Part shown: in pieces, positions 1 to 7,541 of the stretch
Layout: each line of letters opens with the position of its first letter
Position numbering within the stretch: position 1 is the stretch's first letter
From: Synechococcaceae bacterium WB4_1_0192
GTDB lineage: Bacteria > Cyanobacteriota > Cyanobacteriia > PCC-6307 > Cyanobiaceae
DNA length: 14,760 bases
Direction of reading: 5' to 3'
Assembly: GCA_009926195.1 (NCBI GenBank)
Contig: RFPK01000022.1
Coordinates: 1 to 14,760 of the forward strand
Position numbers and translations under genes: made by a program
The notes under the pieces: generated by a model
Told to the model about the DNA's origin: nothing
The model's database searches: none
Seen by the model: the letters and a program-made list of their open reading frames with translations, nothing else

Positions 1-898
1 CAAGGGCTGGCTGGCGGACGACCTGCAGCGTGCCCTGGCTGCGGCCGTGGTGCCCGACTGCTCCTTTGAGGGTTGCAGCAGCTGTGGCGTGTGCGGCCCG
101 GAACTGGGCCACAACGTGGTGATTCCGCCTCCACCGATTCCCGTGCCGCTGCCGCAGCGGGCGCCCGCCAGCGCGCGGGTGCAGCGGCTGCGTTTCGGCT
201 TCAGCAAGCGCGGTTCGCTGGCCCTGCTCAGCCACCTGGATCTGGTGCGGTTGATCGAGCGGGCCCTGCGCCGCAGCGGTGTGCCGGTGAGCTTCACCGG
301 CGGCTTCCATCCCCTGCCGCGTGCGCAGTTCGCCCTGGCGCTGCCGCTGGGGGCTGAGGCCGAGGGTGAATGGCTGGATCTCGAGCTGGCGGAGTGGCAG
401 GACCCCGGCTGGGTGCACGAGCGGCTGCAGGCCCAGTTGCCTCCAGGTTTCGCCCTGACGGCGGTGCGTGAGGTGCCGGTCTCGGGACCGAGCCTGTCGC
501 AGGAGCTGGTGGAAGCCCGCTGGCGCTTGGAGCTGATGCCGGTCCAGGGTCCGGACGGCGATGGCATCTCCCTGCCGAGCCCGGAGGCCTGGCAGGCGGC
601 CACGGCGGCGTTACGGGCCAGCGCTAGTTGGATCTGGCATGACACCGACAAAAAGGGCCGGCCGCGCAGCAGGGAGTGTCGTCCCGATCTGCTTGATCTG
701 ACCCTGCGGATGGCGGGTCCCGATCTGGCGGAGATTGCCTACAGCGCCGCGATTGATCCTGCCGGTCGCAGTCTGCGGCCGGAACAGCTGCAGCACTGGT
801 TTGAACAGCACTTGGGGCAGCCGCTGGCCTTGATTCGGCTCTGTCGTGAGTCCTTGCGCCTGGGCACAGTCGAGGCCGCTGCAACTGGCCCGTGCTAA
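1..898 (+). CDS. Radical SAM-linked protein, C-terminal part (TIGR03960/TIGR03936, DUF2344 type), 5'-truncated
   Basis: The reading frame is open from base 2 and ends at TAA 896-898, so the start lies left of the window; about 298 residues are visible. The GTG at 47 is internal and not a believable start. The visible part opens with a Cys-rich stretch (PDC-x4-GCSSCGVCG, bases about 53-97), typical of the junction after the radical SAM half of this fusion family. A DUF2344-like domain follows, recognisable by RLRFGFSKRG, SHLDLVRLIERALRR and GGFHPLPRAQFALALPLG. The radical SAM CxxxCxxC motif itself would lie outside the window. The molecular role of the family is not established to my knowledge. 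In many bacteria a gene of this family sits beside rne or rng, as here, which suggests a link to RNA metabolism. I am confident of the family, not of any function. Confidence 0.85.
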   Translation, partial: KGWLADDLQRALAAAVVPDCSFEGCSSCGVCGPELGHNVVIPPPPIPVPLPQRAPASARVQRLRFGFSKRGSLALLSHLDLVRLIERALRRSGVPVSFTGGFHPLPRAQFALALPLGAEAEGEWLDLELAEWQDPGWVHERLQAQLPPGFALTAVREVPVSGPSLSQELVEARWRLELMPVQGPDGDGISLPSPEAWQAATAALRASASWIWHDTDKKGRPRSRECRPDLLDLTLRMAGPDLAEIAYSAAIDPAGRSLRPEQLQHWFEQHLGQPLALIRLCRESLRLGTVEAAATGPC

Positions 899-1517
899 CG
901 TGCAAGCACGACGGCAGATCCCTGGTCGCATCACTGCGTTCCAAGTCGATCGCTTCCGACGATCATTTTCGCTGATCCAGGAAGCTTGCGCGCCGGCTTT
1001 CTCGACACTCCGTTCCTGAAGGCCTCGGGCGTGGCACCGTTCAGACGGGTTCCGATCCGTTCAGGAATTCGCAATTCATGGCCGGACGGGCCCAGAGGGC
1101 CGCGGCACACGCCGGCTTCCCCGTTGCAGCCGGATGCGTGCAGCTCCGGTGTTGAACAGCCCGTTGCAGCGCACCTCTCCATCCCGAGGAGCTTCCGCTC
1201 ACCCACCTCGTTGACTGTCGGTCCGGGCTCTGTGCCCTCAATCATTGATCCAATTCTGATCCAATCGGCCTGATCCCATGGGCTTGGCCCAACCGCCATG
1301 GTCCATCGGCCCGTATCTGTCTCCCGCGTCTCGTCACTGAGGCCGCTCGCGTTCTGAAGGCCCGTCTCTGAGCCTGTCCTGCTTGTCCCGGCGTTCCGCC
1401 TGCACCCCGCCCCGTCGATGGCCCTCCTCCGGCCCCCGGGGTTCCCTGGCTGGATCCCTGCGTATGTCCCCCCAACCATCCCCGGCCTGCCCTGTGCGGG
1501 TCACACCCTGACCTTCC
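899..1517 (+). promoter_or_regulatory. Long gene-free leader upstream of rne
   Basis: I find no credible gene in these 619 bases. The part after about 1300 is strongly pyrimidine-rich on the plus strand up to the rne ATG. Direct repeats are present: CCGTTCAG at 1037-1044 and 1057-1064, CCCGTTGCAGC at 1120-1130 and 1160-1170 (40 bp apart), and TGATCCAAT at 1246-1254 and 1257-1265 (11 bp apart, in the most AT-rich pocket). Short inverted repeats occur at 1065-1077 (GAATT-CGC-AATTC) and 1089-1101 (GGCCC-AGA-GGGCC). No clear -10/-35 pair stands out. RNase E genes commonly have long 5' untranslated regions that the enzyme cleaves to control its own level. I infer the same here, with the promoter and leader both inside this interval. 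Confidence 0.5.
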
Positions 1518-3617
1518 ATGTCCCAGCAGATCGTCATCGCCGAGCAGCTGCGCATCGCCGCGGTTCTCACCGACGACCGTGTGGATGAACTGGTGGTGGC
1601 CCAAGGCCGCTATCAGATCGGTGACGTCTACCTCGGCACCGTCGAGAACGTCCTGCCTGGTATTGATGCCGCCTTCGTCAATATTGGTGAGGGCGAGAAG
1701 AACGGCTTCATTCATGTCACCGACCTGGGACCGCTGCGCCTGAAGAAAGGCACGGTTGGCATCACCGAACTGCTCGAGCCGCGCCAGAAGGTGCTGGTGC
1801 AGGTGATGAAGGAGCCCACCGGCACCAAGGGCCCCCGCCTCACCGGCAACCTGACGCTGCCGGGCCGCTTCCTGGTGCTGCAGCCCCATGGACAGGGTGT
1901 GAACATCTCCCGCCGCATCAACGGCGAGAGCGAACGCAACCGTCTGCGCGCCCTCGGGGTGCTGATCAAGCCCCCCGGCGCTGGCCTGCTGATCCGCACC
2001 GAGGCCGAGGGTGTGAGCGAGGAGTTGCTGATCGATGACCTCGAGGCGCTGCTGCGCCAGTGGGAGGCGATCCAGACAGCCGCCGAGAGCGCCGCGCCGC
2101 CGGTGTTGCTCAATCGCGACGAGGATTTCATCCATCGCATCCTGCGCGATCACTTCAATCCCGAGGTGGCCCGCATCGTGGTCGACGGCGCCGAAGGCGT
2201 CGGCCGCGTCAACGCCTTCCTCGGTCCTGATCAGTCCGCTGTGGTCGTGGAGCACCACACCGAGTCCACCGAGATCCTTGAGCACTTCAAGGTCAATGCG
2301 GCCATCCGTGATGCCCTCAAGCCGCGGGTGGATCTGCCCTCCGGCGGTTACGTCATCATCGAGCCCACCGAGGCGCTCACGGTGATCGACGTGAACTCCG
2401 GCTCGTTCACCCGCTCCGCCAACGCCCGTGAGACCGTCCTCTGGACGAACTACGAGGCCGCCACGGAGATCGCCCGCCAGCTCAAGCTGCGCAACATCGG
2501 TGGCGTCGTGATCGTCGACTTCATTGACATGGAGTCGCGTCGTGATCAGCTGCAGGTGCTGGAGCACTTCACTGCGGAGGTGCGCCACGACAGCGCCCGC
2601 CCCCAGATCGCCCAGATCACCGAGCTGGGCCTGGTGGAGCTCACCCGCAAGCGGCAGGGTCAGAACATCTACGAGCTGTTCGGTCGGGCCTGTCCCAGCT
2701 GCGGTGGCCTCGGCCACGTGGCTGTGCTCCCCGGCAAGGACAGCCTGCAGCCCTTGGCCAGCGCCGCCGGCCTGGTGCGCTCCGCCGCCTCGGCCCGCGC
2801 CGAGGTGCTCAGCCCCGCCGCTGCCGAGAGTGGCGGCGGTCGCCGCCGCCGCGGTGGTCGCGGTGGCCGTGGCGGTGCGGCTGGTTCCGAGCTGGATGCC
2901 GTGCCCGTGGTCGACGAGCTGTTCAGCGCTGCGCCCGGTCAGAGCGATGAGGCCGCCACGGCTCCCGCTGAGGCCGTCTCGCGCCGTGCTGAGCCCGAAC
3001 TGGTGGCGGTGCCGATGCAGCCGCAGCAGGAGCTTGTGTACGGCTGGCTGGGACTCAATCCCGCCCTGCTGCTGGCGGAGCCTCCCGCCACCGATCACGT
3101 CATGGTCCGTGTGGTGCGCCCTGGCGACGACGCGGAGGCCGTTCTGGCGGAAGCCCGTCAACAGCTGGCCGCTGCCGGGCCGCGCCGCCGCCGCCGTGGT
3201 CGTGGTGGCGCTGGTGCGGCCGGCGCTCCTGAGCAGTCGCCTCAGCCCACCGCTGCCGTCATCGACGCGCCGCCGGAGTTCCAGCCTCAGGAGACCCTGC
3301 CGCGCACTGTGGCGATCACACCGCTGCCTGAGTCCTCCTTCCAGCCGGTTCCGGTCTTGGCCGACGCCACCATCGAGGTGATGGCGGCCGGCGTTCCGCC
3401 GCGTCCTGGCCGCAACCGCAGCCGCAGCACCGGCGCTTCCACGGTCTCGGTGACAGTCCAGGAGCCCCTGATCACGTCTTCCGCTGTCGCGATCGTGGAC
3501 CCCTTGCCCGTGGTTGCACCGCCCTCCGATCCGGAGCCAGCCAGCGGTGATGACAGCGCTGAGGACGATTCCGCACCCCGCCGCCGTCGTCGCCGCTCCT
3601 CGGCCAGCTCCGATTGA
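1518..3617 (+). CDS. rne: Ribonuclease E
   Basis: This endoribonuclease starts mRNA decay and processes rRNA and tRNA precursors. The protein has 699 residues, in the cyanobacterial size range and shorter than the enterobacterial enzyme. An in-frame TGA at 1509-1511 makes ATG 1518 the first possible start. The N-terminal half holds the S1 domain (about residues 35-115), then the 5'-sensor and DNase I-like regions. Metal-binding Asp291 (VIDVNSG) and Asp334 (VIVDFID) are 43 residues apart, as in Escherichia coli. The Zn-link is C392-P-S-C395. The C-terminal half is low-complexity and disordered-looking. It has Arg/Gly patches at 442-453 and 556-563, a hydrophobic LVYGWLGLNP island at 506-515, and RRRRRRSSA at 688-696, the nonapeptide reported to bind PNPase in cyanobacteria. 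The gene overlaps rnhB by 4 bases. No Shine-Dalgarno sequence is seen. Confidence 0.97.
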   Translation: MSQQIVIAEQLRIAAVLTDDRVDELVVAQGRYQIGDVYLGTVENVLPGIDAAFVNIGEGEKNGFIHVTDLGPLRLKKGTVGITELLEPRQKVLVQVMKEPTGTKGPRLTGNLTLPGRFLVLQPHGQGVNISRRINGESERNRLRALGVLIKPPGAGLLIRTEAEGVSEELLIDDLEALLRQWEAIQTAAESAAPPVLLNRDEDFIHRILRDHFNPEVARIVVDGAEGVGRVNAFLGPDQSAVVVEHHTESTEILEHFKVNAAIRDALKPRVDLPSGGYVIIEPTEALTVIDVNSGSFTRSANARETVLWTNYEAATEIARQLKLRNIGGVVIVDFIDMESRRDQLQVLEHFTAEVRHDSARPQIAQITELGLVELTRKRQGQNIYELFGRACPSCGGLGHVAVLPGKDSLQPLASAAGLVRSAASARAEVLSPAAAESGGGRRRRGGRGGRGGAAGSELDAVPVVDELFSAAPGQSDEAATAPAEAVSRRAEPELVAVPMQPQQELVYGWLGLNPALLLAEPPATDHVMVRVVRPGDDAEAVLAEARQQLAAAGPRRRRRGRGGAGAAGAPEQSPQPTAAVIDAPPEFQPQETLPRTVAITPLPESSFQPVPVLADATIEVMAAGVPPRPGRNRSRSTGASTVSVTVQEPLITSSAVAIVDPLPVVAPPSDPEPASGDDSAEDDSAPRRRRRRSSASSD

Positions 3618-4222
3618 TCCCAGCCGCTGCGACCGGCGGCATCGTGGCCGGGGTCGACGAAGTCGGCCGCGGTTGCTGGTTTGGCCCCGTCTTCGCCGGG
3701 GCCGTCATCCTGCCCCCTGAAGCCGAGACGGCCCTTGCGGCCGCCGGTCTCACCGATAGCAAGGCCCTCACACCCCGCCGTCGTGCGCGACTGGTGCCCT
3801 TGATCCAGGCCGCCACGCCCACCTGGGCCCTCGGTCAGGCCTCGGCCCGCGAGATCGATCGTCACGGCATTCGCACCGCCACGGAGTTGGCGATGCTGCG
3901 GGCCCTGCAGCGTCTGCCCCTGCGCGGCGCCACCACCCCGGAGCTGGTGCTGGTGGATGGCGTGCTGCCGCTGCGTTGCTGGCCGGGCCCCCAACAGACG
4001 ATCGTGCGTGGCGACAGCCATTGCCTGGCGATCGCCGCCGCCAGTGTGCTCGCCAAGGAGGCCAGGGATGCCCTGATCCAGCGCCTGGCCGTCGCCTATC
4101 CCGGTTATGGCCTGGAGCGTCACGCCGGTTACGGCACCGCTGTGCATCGCCAGGCCCTGCTGAACCGTGGCCCGACCCCCTTGCATCGCCGCTCCTTTCT
4201 GCGGCGCGTCCTACCGGCCTGA
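3614..4222 (+). CDS. rnhB: Ribonuclease HII
   Basis: This enzyme cuts the RNA strand of RNA:DNA hybrids, including single ribonucleotides misincorporated into DNA. The product has 202 residues and the expected motifs: DEVGRG with Asp15 and Glu16, LTDSKAL, Asp115 in LVLVDG, AIAAASVLAKEARD, and the C-terminal GYGT with HRRSF. The start is a TTG (3614-3616) that overlaps the rne stop codon as TTGA, an arrangement that favours translational coupling. The alternative is GTG 3644, which leaves only three residues ahead of the first catalytic Asp; I prefer TTG, with modest certainty. The rne-rnhB pair is a conserved cyanobacterial arrangement, so the gene is probably expressed from the rne transcript. 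The stop is followed by 31 bp and then the convergent DUF1997 gene. Confidence 0.94.
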   Translation: MIPAAATGGIVAGVDEVGRGCWFGPVFAGAVILPPEAETALAAAGLTDSKALTPRRRARLVPLIQAATPTWALGQASAREIDRHGIRTATELAMLRALQRLPLRGATTPELVLVDGVLPLRCWPGPQQTIVRGDSHCLAIAAASVLAKEARDALIQRLAVAYPGYGLERHAGYGTAVHRQALLNRGPTPLHRRSFLRRVLPA

Positions 4223-4227
4223 AGGCC
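4216..4227. terminator. Small hairpin at the rnhB/DUF1997 convergent junction
   Basis: GGCC-TGAA-GGCC spans the rnhB stop codon. The stem is only 4 bp and there is no U-tract on either strand, so a terminator role is a weak inference from the convergent context. Confidence 0.2.
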
Positions 4228-4253
4228 CGGGAGCTCGCTCAGCCATGCACCCC

Positions 4254-4778
4254 TCAGCAACAGCCGCTGCCTGTCCGGCACCAGCTCTCGAAGTCGTGCA
4301 CCAGCTGCTGGCCGACCCGGGTCTTGATGCCCAGCAGGATCCCCGCCAGCAGAGACCGTCCCGTGGCCTCCAGCACATTGGCGGGGATCAGGCGCAGCAG
4401 GCTCGGTTGGCTGACGCTCACCGCCAGCGCCGCTTCCCCCACCAGTCCCTTGTCCTCGGCCTGTAGCCATGAGTTGAGGGTCAGCCGAAAGTCGTCCACC
4501 AGGCCGAGGCCCTCCAGCTCGCAGTCCACCGCCTCCAGCTCGATCCGGCCGGGGCTGCGGCGAGCCTCCAGCTCCACCACGGGCTGGATCTGCAGCTGGA
4601 ACACCTGCAGGCGTGTCACCGTGTACCGGTAGCGCCCGGGTTGCAGCTCCGTGAGCTGGCGTTGATCGAGCAGGGCGCCGATCACCCGCTGCTCATCGTT
4701 GAGGTAGGCCCGCAGTTGATCCTGATGCTGCCCCACGGGCAGCTGCAACGCTTGGCTGGCACTGAAGGCCAGAGGCAT
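4254..4778 (-). CDS. DUF1997 family protein
   Basis: The product has 174 residues from ATG 4778-4776. The frame is open further upstream to 4862, but that extension would run into pheA and has no family character. The sequence fits the DUF1997 family of cyanobacteria and plastid-bearing plants. Landmarks are an early YLNDEQRVIGALLD, a beta-rich centre (GRYRYTVTRLQVFQLQIQP), then PSLLRLIPANVLEATG, and a C-terminal GIKTRVGQQLVHDFESWC. There is no signal peptide or clear membrane segment. The family's function is unknown to me. It converges on rnhB (31 bp between stops) and diverges from pheA with 52 bp between start codons, so it is probably monocistronic. The bases before the start read GCGTTCCG, with no Shine-Dalgarno sequence. 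Confidence 0.85.
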   Translation of the reverse strand: MPLAFSASQALQLPVGQHQDQLRAYLNDEQRVIGALLDQRQLTELQPGRYRYTVTRLQVFQLQIQPVVELEARRSPGRIELEAVDCELEGLGLVDDFRLTLNSWLQAEDKGLVGEAALAVSVSQPSLLRLIPANVLEATGRSLLAGILLGIKTRVGQQLVHDFESWCRTGSGCC

Positions 4779-4830
4779 CGGAACGCGGCCGAGGGGGCAT
4801 GATCCTATCCAGCACGGCCAGACTGTTCCC
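4779..4830. promoter_or_regulatory. Divergent promoter region, DUF1997 / pheA
   Basis: These 52 bp separate two divergent start codons, so promoters for both genes must lie here or overlap the coding ends. On the minus strand TAGGAT (bases 4807-4802) could be a -10 hexamer for the DUF1997 gene, giving a very short leader. On the plus strand CCTATCC around 4805 is the only comparable element for pheA. No -35 is convincing on either strand. Confidence 0.35.
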
Positions 4831-5685
4831 ATGCGCATCGCCTTCCTCGGCCCGGCGGGCACCTACGGCGAACAGGCGGCCCTGCGGCTCGCCGCCCTCG
4901 AAGGCATCATGGAGCCGGACCTTCAGCCTCAGGTGGGCATCCGCGCCGTGGTTCAGGCCCTCGCCTCCGGGCTGTGCGATGCCGCGGTCGTGCCTGTCGA
5001 AAATTCCGTTGAAGGCGGGGTCACGGCCTGTCTCGATGCCCTCTGGGAGCATCCGGATCTCAGAGTGGCCAGGGCCCTGGTGCTGCCGATCCGCCACGCT
5101 CTGCTTGGCAGTGGCCCGATCAGTGGCATCAGCGAGGTGCTCTCCCATCCCCAGGCCCTGGCCCAGAGCAGTGGCTGGCTGGCGGAGCATCTGCCCACGG
5201 CCCTGCAGTTGCCCACCAGCTCCACCGCCGAGGCGGCCCGCATGGTGGCCGGCAGCCGTTTCCGTGCAGCCGTGGCCTCGCTGCAGGCCGCCCAGGAGCA
5301 CGGCCTGCAGGTGCTTGCCTATCCGGTGAACGACGTGGCCGGCAACTGCACCCGCTTCCTGTTGCTCCGTCGCGGCGAACGCAGCACGGAGGGGCCCCTC
5401 GCCAGTCTGGCCTTCTCCCTGCATGCCAACCGCCCGGGAGCGTTGCTGCAGGCGCTGGCCTGCTTCGCTCAGCGCGATCTCAACATGAGCAGGATTGAAT
5501 CCCGGCCCTCGAAACGGGAGATGGGGGAGTACATCTTCTTCGTCGATCTGGAGCTGCCGGCTGGTTACGAGCCGCTGCGGCAGGCTCTGGAGGAACTGCG
5601 CCCCCTCTGTGAACACCTGGCGGTGTTCGGCGCTTATCCGCTCACGCAGATCGAGGAGAGCGCCTTCGAGCCCCAGGCCGGCTGA
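4831..5685 (+). CDS. pheA: Prephenate dehydratase
   Basis: The enzyme converts prephenate to phenylpyruvate in phenylalanine synthesis. It is a monofunctional protein of 284 residues, with no chorismate mutase domain. The catalytic domain covers about residues 1-190, with GPAGTY (7-12), VPVENSVEGG (54-63) and the catalytic TRF triplet at 174-176 (NCTRFLLL). An ACT regulatory domain follows, with NRPGALLQAL and ESRP at 223-226, which in this family bind phenylalanine for feedback control. Nothing essential is missing. ATG 4831 places the usual MRIAFLGPAG at the N-terminus. The bases before it (CTGTTCCC) hold no Shine-Dalgarno sequence. The gene converges on the methyltransferase gene with 15 bp between stop codons. 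Confidence 0.97.
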   Translation: MRIAFLGPAGTYGEQAALRLAALEGIMEPDLQPQVGIRAVVQALASGLCDAAVVPVENSVEGGVTACLDALWEHPDLRVARALVLPIRHALLGSGPISGISEVLSHPQALAQSSGWLAEHLPTALQLPTSSTAEAARMVAGSRFRAAVASLQAAQEHGLQVLAYPVNDVAGNCTRFLLLRRGERSTEGPLASLAFSLHANRPGALLQALACFAQRDLNMSRIESRPSKREMGEYIFFVDLELPAGYEPLRQALEELRPLCEHLAVFGAYPLTQIEESAFEPQAG

Positions 5686-5697
5686 GGCCAGGAGGCC
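5686..5697. terminator. Small hairpin at the pheA/methyltransferase convergent junction
   Basis: GGCC-AGGA-GGCC follows the pheA TGA directly and fills most of the 15-bp gap between the two converging stops. The stem is 4 bp with no U-tract. It resembles the hairpin at the rnhB/DUF1997 junction, but GGCC is common in DNA this GC-rich. Confidence 0.2.
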
Positions 5698-5700
5698 CAC

Positions 5701-6687
5701 TCAGAGCGTTTTGCGGGCGCGGAACACACCGAACTGCATCATGCCTCTGGCGAATCCCCAGTGCATCAGCAGCAGGGTGGGCGTTTCGCGCAGCCCCAGC
5801 AGCAGGGCTCGCGGTCCGAGGGTCAGGACCGCCACGGGGCGCCGGATCCCTTCCAGAATCGAATCGATCCAGGAGGGCAGGGTTTCACGGCTCCAGTCCG
5901 CCGTGTCCACCAGCAGCTGCTGACTGGCCCCAGCGTGACGACTCTGTTCGAGGTTGCGGCGGAAACCGGCAATGCTGGCGAACTCAGGATGGGCCCACTG
6001 CACCAGAAGCTGGTGCATCACGCGGCGCTCCAGCCAGCTGAGCGGTTTGACGGCAGGGTCCCGGCGGTTCCAGTCGGCCACGGCCAGCACGCCACCGGGG
6101 CGCAGAACGCGCAGCAGCTCATCGGCGAAACGCTGCTTGTCAGGCATGTGCGGTCCGGCCTCCACGGTCCAGACGGCATCGAAGTTGGCATCGGGCAGGT
6201 CCAGGGCGAGGGCATCCATCACCGCGAAGTCACAGCTCAGGCCTGACGGCGTCAGCGCCTTGGCCCGGGCGATCTGGCCGGGGCTGATGCTGATTCCCAG
6301 CACGTCGAAGCCGTAGTCACGGGCCAGGATCCGGGCGCTGCCGCCGATGCCGCAACCCACATCCAGCACGCGGCTGCCGCGGGGCAGCTGATCCAGTCCG
6401 CTCCAGCGCACCAACTCATGCACGAAGTCCGCCTTGGCCTGCCGGAAATCCCGGTGCCGCGGGGGACTGCCGTAGTGCCCGAGGTGGACATGTTCGCCCC
6501 AGAGCCGCTCCAGCAGCTGGTCGTCAGTCCAGCGGTCGTAGGCATCGGCGACGCTGGCGGTGCTGTGGAAGGCACGGTCACGCCGTAGCCACAGCAGCAG
6601 CCCGATCAGCAGCAGACCTGCAAGAACGGCGCCGGCCACAAGAAGAATGCCAGCCAGCGGCGGCAGTGTGCTCAGGATTGCGGGCAA
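5701..6687 (-). CDS. SAM-dependent methyltransferase, MPBQ/MSBQ methyltransferase type
   Basis: The product has 328 residues from TTG 6687-6685. It begins with a hydrophobic segment (about residues 12-33, then an Arg-rich flank), suggesting a membrane anchor. The Rossmann methyltransferase domain carries the SAM motif LDVGCGIGG at 108-116 and VEAGPHMPDK at 175-184. WGEHVHLGHYG, the ADWN region and the C-terminal hydrophobic helix match what I remember of the cyanobacterial 2-methyl-6-phytylbenzoquinone methyltransferase (Synechocystis Slr0418). That enzyme methylates the ring in tocopherol synthesis and, in plastids, in plastoquinone synthesis. Gamma-tocopherol methyltransferase is the main alternative, but its residues around the WGEH motif differ. 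The TTG lies 4 bases after the LON-gene stop, so the two are probably co-transcribed and coupled. A longer frame to 6792 is open but overlaps the LON gene. Confidence 0.85.
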   Translation of the reverse strand: MPAILSTLPPLAGILLVAGAVLAGLLLIGLLLWLRRDRAFHSTASVADAYDRWTDDQLLERLWGEHVHLGHYGSPPRHRDFRQAKADFVHELVRWSGLDQLPRGSRVLDVGCGIGGSARILARDYGFDVLGISISPGQIARAKALTPSGLSCDFAVMDALALDLPDANFDAVWTVEAGPHMPDKQRFADELLRVLRPGGVLAVADWNRRDPAVKPLSWLERRVMHQLLVQWAHPEFASIAGFRRNLEQSRHAGASQQLLVDTADWSRETLPSWIDSILEGIRRPVAVLTLGPRALLLGLRETPTLLLMHWGFARGMMQFGVFRARKTL

Positions 6688-6691
6688 CGGC

Positions 6692-7378
6692 TCAGCGCTC
6701 CTGCTCGTCCAGATCAGATTCAGCCGGATCGTCCAGGTCCTTGAAGGTGTCCTGTAGAACGGTCCGGGCCGCCAGTTGGCGGCGTGTCTCATCCAGCAGT
6801 TCGAATTCCAGCTTCAGCCGCTCATGGGTGTCGGTGATCTCCAGCAGAGCCTGCTGCTGATCGGCCACAGGGCCGCCGAGGTGTGAGCCGATCCAGAAGG
6901 AGAGCTCGCGGGGCAGATCCGGCAGGTCGGCAGGCAGGCTTGTGGGTTTCCCCATCAGCTTGCCGGTCAGTTCGACCACGTCGTGAAGGGCGGTGGTCAC
7001 GGCGCTCGAGAGGTTGCTCAGTTCGTCGTGGTTGCTGGGCTGGTCGTCCTCGATCCAGCTCACCAGACCCACCTTGAAGGGGGCTTCCCTCACCACCTCA
7101 AGCAGACGGAACCGCTGCTGCCCGAGGGTGACGATGTAACTGCGGTCGTCTGGCTGGGTCTGGCACTGCAGGATTTCCGCGCAGCACCCCACCTCCGCCA
7201 TCTTCCCCTCCTGGGGATCCCAGCGCACCACGCCGAAGCGGCGGTCAGATTCGAGCACCGTGCGCAGCATCATCCGGTAGCGCGGCTCGAAGATGTGCAG
7301 GGGCAGCACCTCCTGCGGGAACAGCACCACATCCGGCAGTGGGAACAGCGGCAGCTCGCGCACGGCCAGTTGGGTCAC
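6692..7378 (-). CDS. Stand-alone LON substrate-binding domain protein
   Basis: The product has 228 residues from GTG 7378-7376. The N-terminus RELPLFPLPDVVLFPQEVLP followed by HIFEPRY (about residues 7-34) is the hallmark of the LON N-terminal domain, which recognises substrates in Lon proteases. There is no AAA+ or protease domain, and a helical, acidic tail follows (ending DESDLDEQER). Cyanobacteria and plastids carry such single-domain proteins; their role is not settled, though help in protein quality control is often suggested. The frame stays open upstream to 7693, but that stretch crosses the rpsJ terminator and repeats and lacks family resemblance, so I reject it. The next start inside is GTG at AVREL. 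The methyltransferase gene follows 4 bases after the stop. Confidence 0.9.
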   Translation of the reverse strand: MTQLAVRELPLFPLPDVVLFPQEVLPLHIFEPRYRMMLRTVLESDRRFGVVRWDPQEGKMAEVGCCAEILQCQTQPDDRSYIVTLGQQRFRLLEVVREAPFKVGLVSWIEDDQPSNHDELSNLSSAVTTALHDVVELTGKLMGKPTSLPADLPDLPRELSFWIGSHLGGPVADQQQALLEITDTHERLKLEFELLDETRRQLAARTVLQDTFKDLDDPAESDLDEQER

Positions 7379-7440
7379 GTTCGGGGAGAGGCGGCGGCGA
7401 TGGGGGCCCCACACCGTTGATGGTGCGCAGGCAGGTTGTG

Positions 7441-7446
7441 ATCCTA
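7441..7446 (-). promoter_or_regulatory. Possible -10 element of the LON-domain gene
   Basis: The minus strand reads CCTAGGATCACA here, with TAGGAT matching TATAAT at four of six positions, 62 bp upstream of the GTG start. It lies between the rpsJ terminator and the gene, where a promoter is needed. No -35 is obvious. The same TAGGATCA occurs upstream of the DUF1997 gene. Confidence 0.25.
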
Positions 7447-7541
7447 GGCAGCTCCTGGGGCCGACGCGGATAGGGCCCGGCCCGCTCAGAAGGCTGCTGG
7501 GCTCAGCCAGAGCCAAGGCAGAACCTGGCCACAGCCAATAG

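Noticed and set aside
1041..1064. T-arm-like sequence (ACGG-GTTCCGAT-CCGT) suggesting a tRNA
   Set aside because: The loop lacks the TTCRA pattern and no anticodon arm or acceptor stem can be placed around it.
1211..1216. TTGACT as a -35 box for rne
   Set aside because: No acceptable -10 hexamer lies 16-18 bases downstream; the nearby sequence is GC-rich.
931..1479. Minus-strand 182-codon frame and plus-strand 95-codon frame (986-1273) in the rne leader
   Set aside because: No recognisable family, no ribosome binding site, and composition like random GC-rich translation; better read as non-coding leader.
1242..3161. 639-codon open frame on the minus strand, antisense to rne
   Set aside because: It mirrors rne codon structure in high-GC DNA and its translation is a low-complexity run of His, Gly, Asp and Leu with no family character.
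4216..5697. Matching GGCC-N4-GGCC hairpins at both convergent gene junctions as a shared terminator class
   Set aside because: Stems are only 4 bp without U-tracts, and GGCC is very frequent here, so coincidence is the simpler reading.
6688..6792. Longer N-terminus for the methyltransferase gene
   Set aside because: It would overlap the end of the LON gene by about 100 bases and adds residues unlike the family; the TTG at 6687 gives the expected anchor at once.
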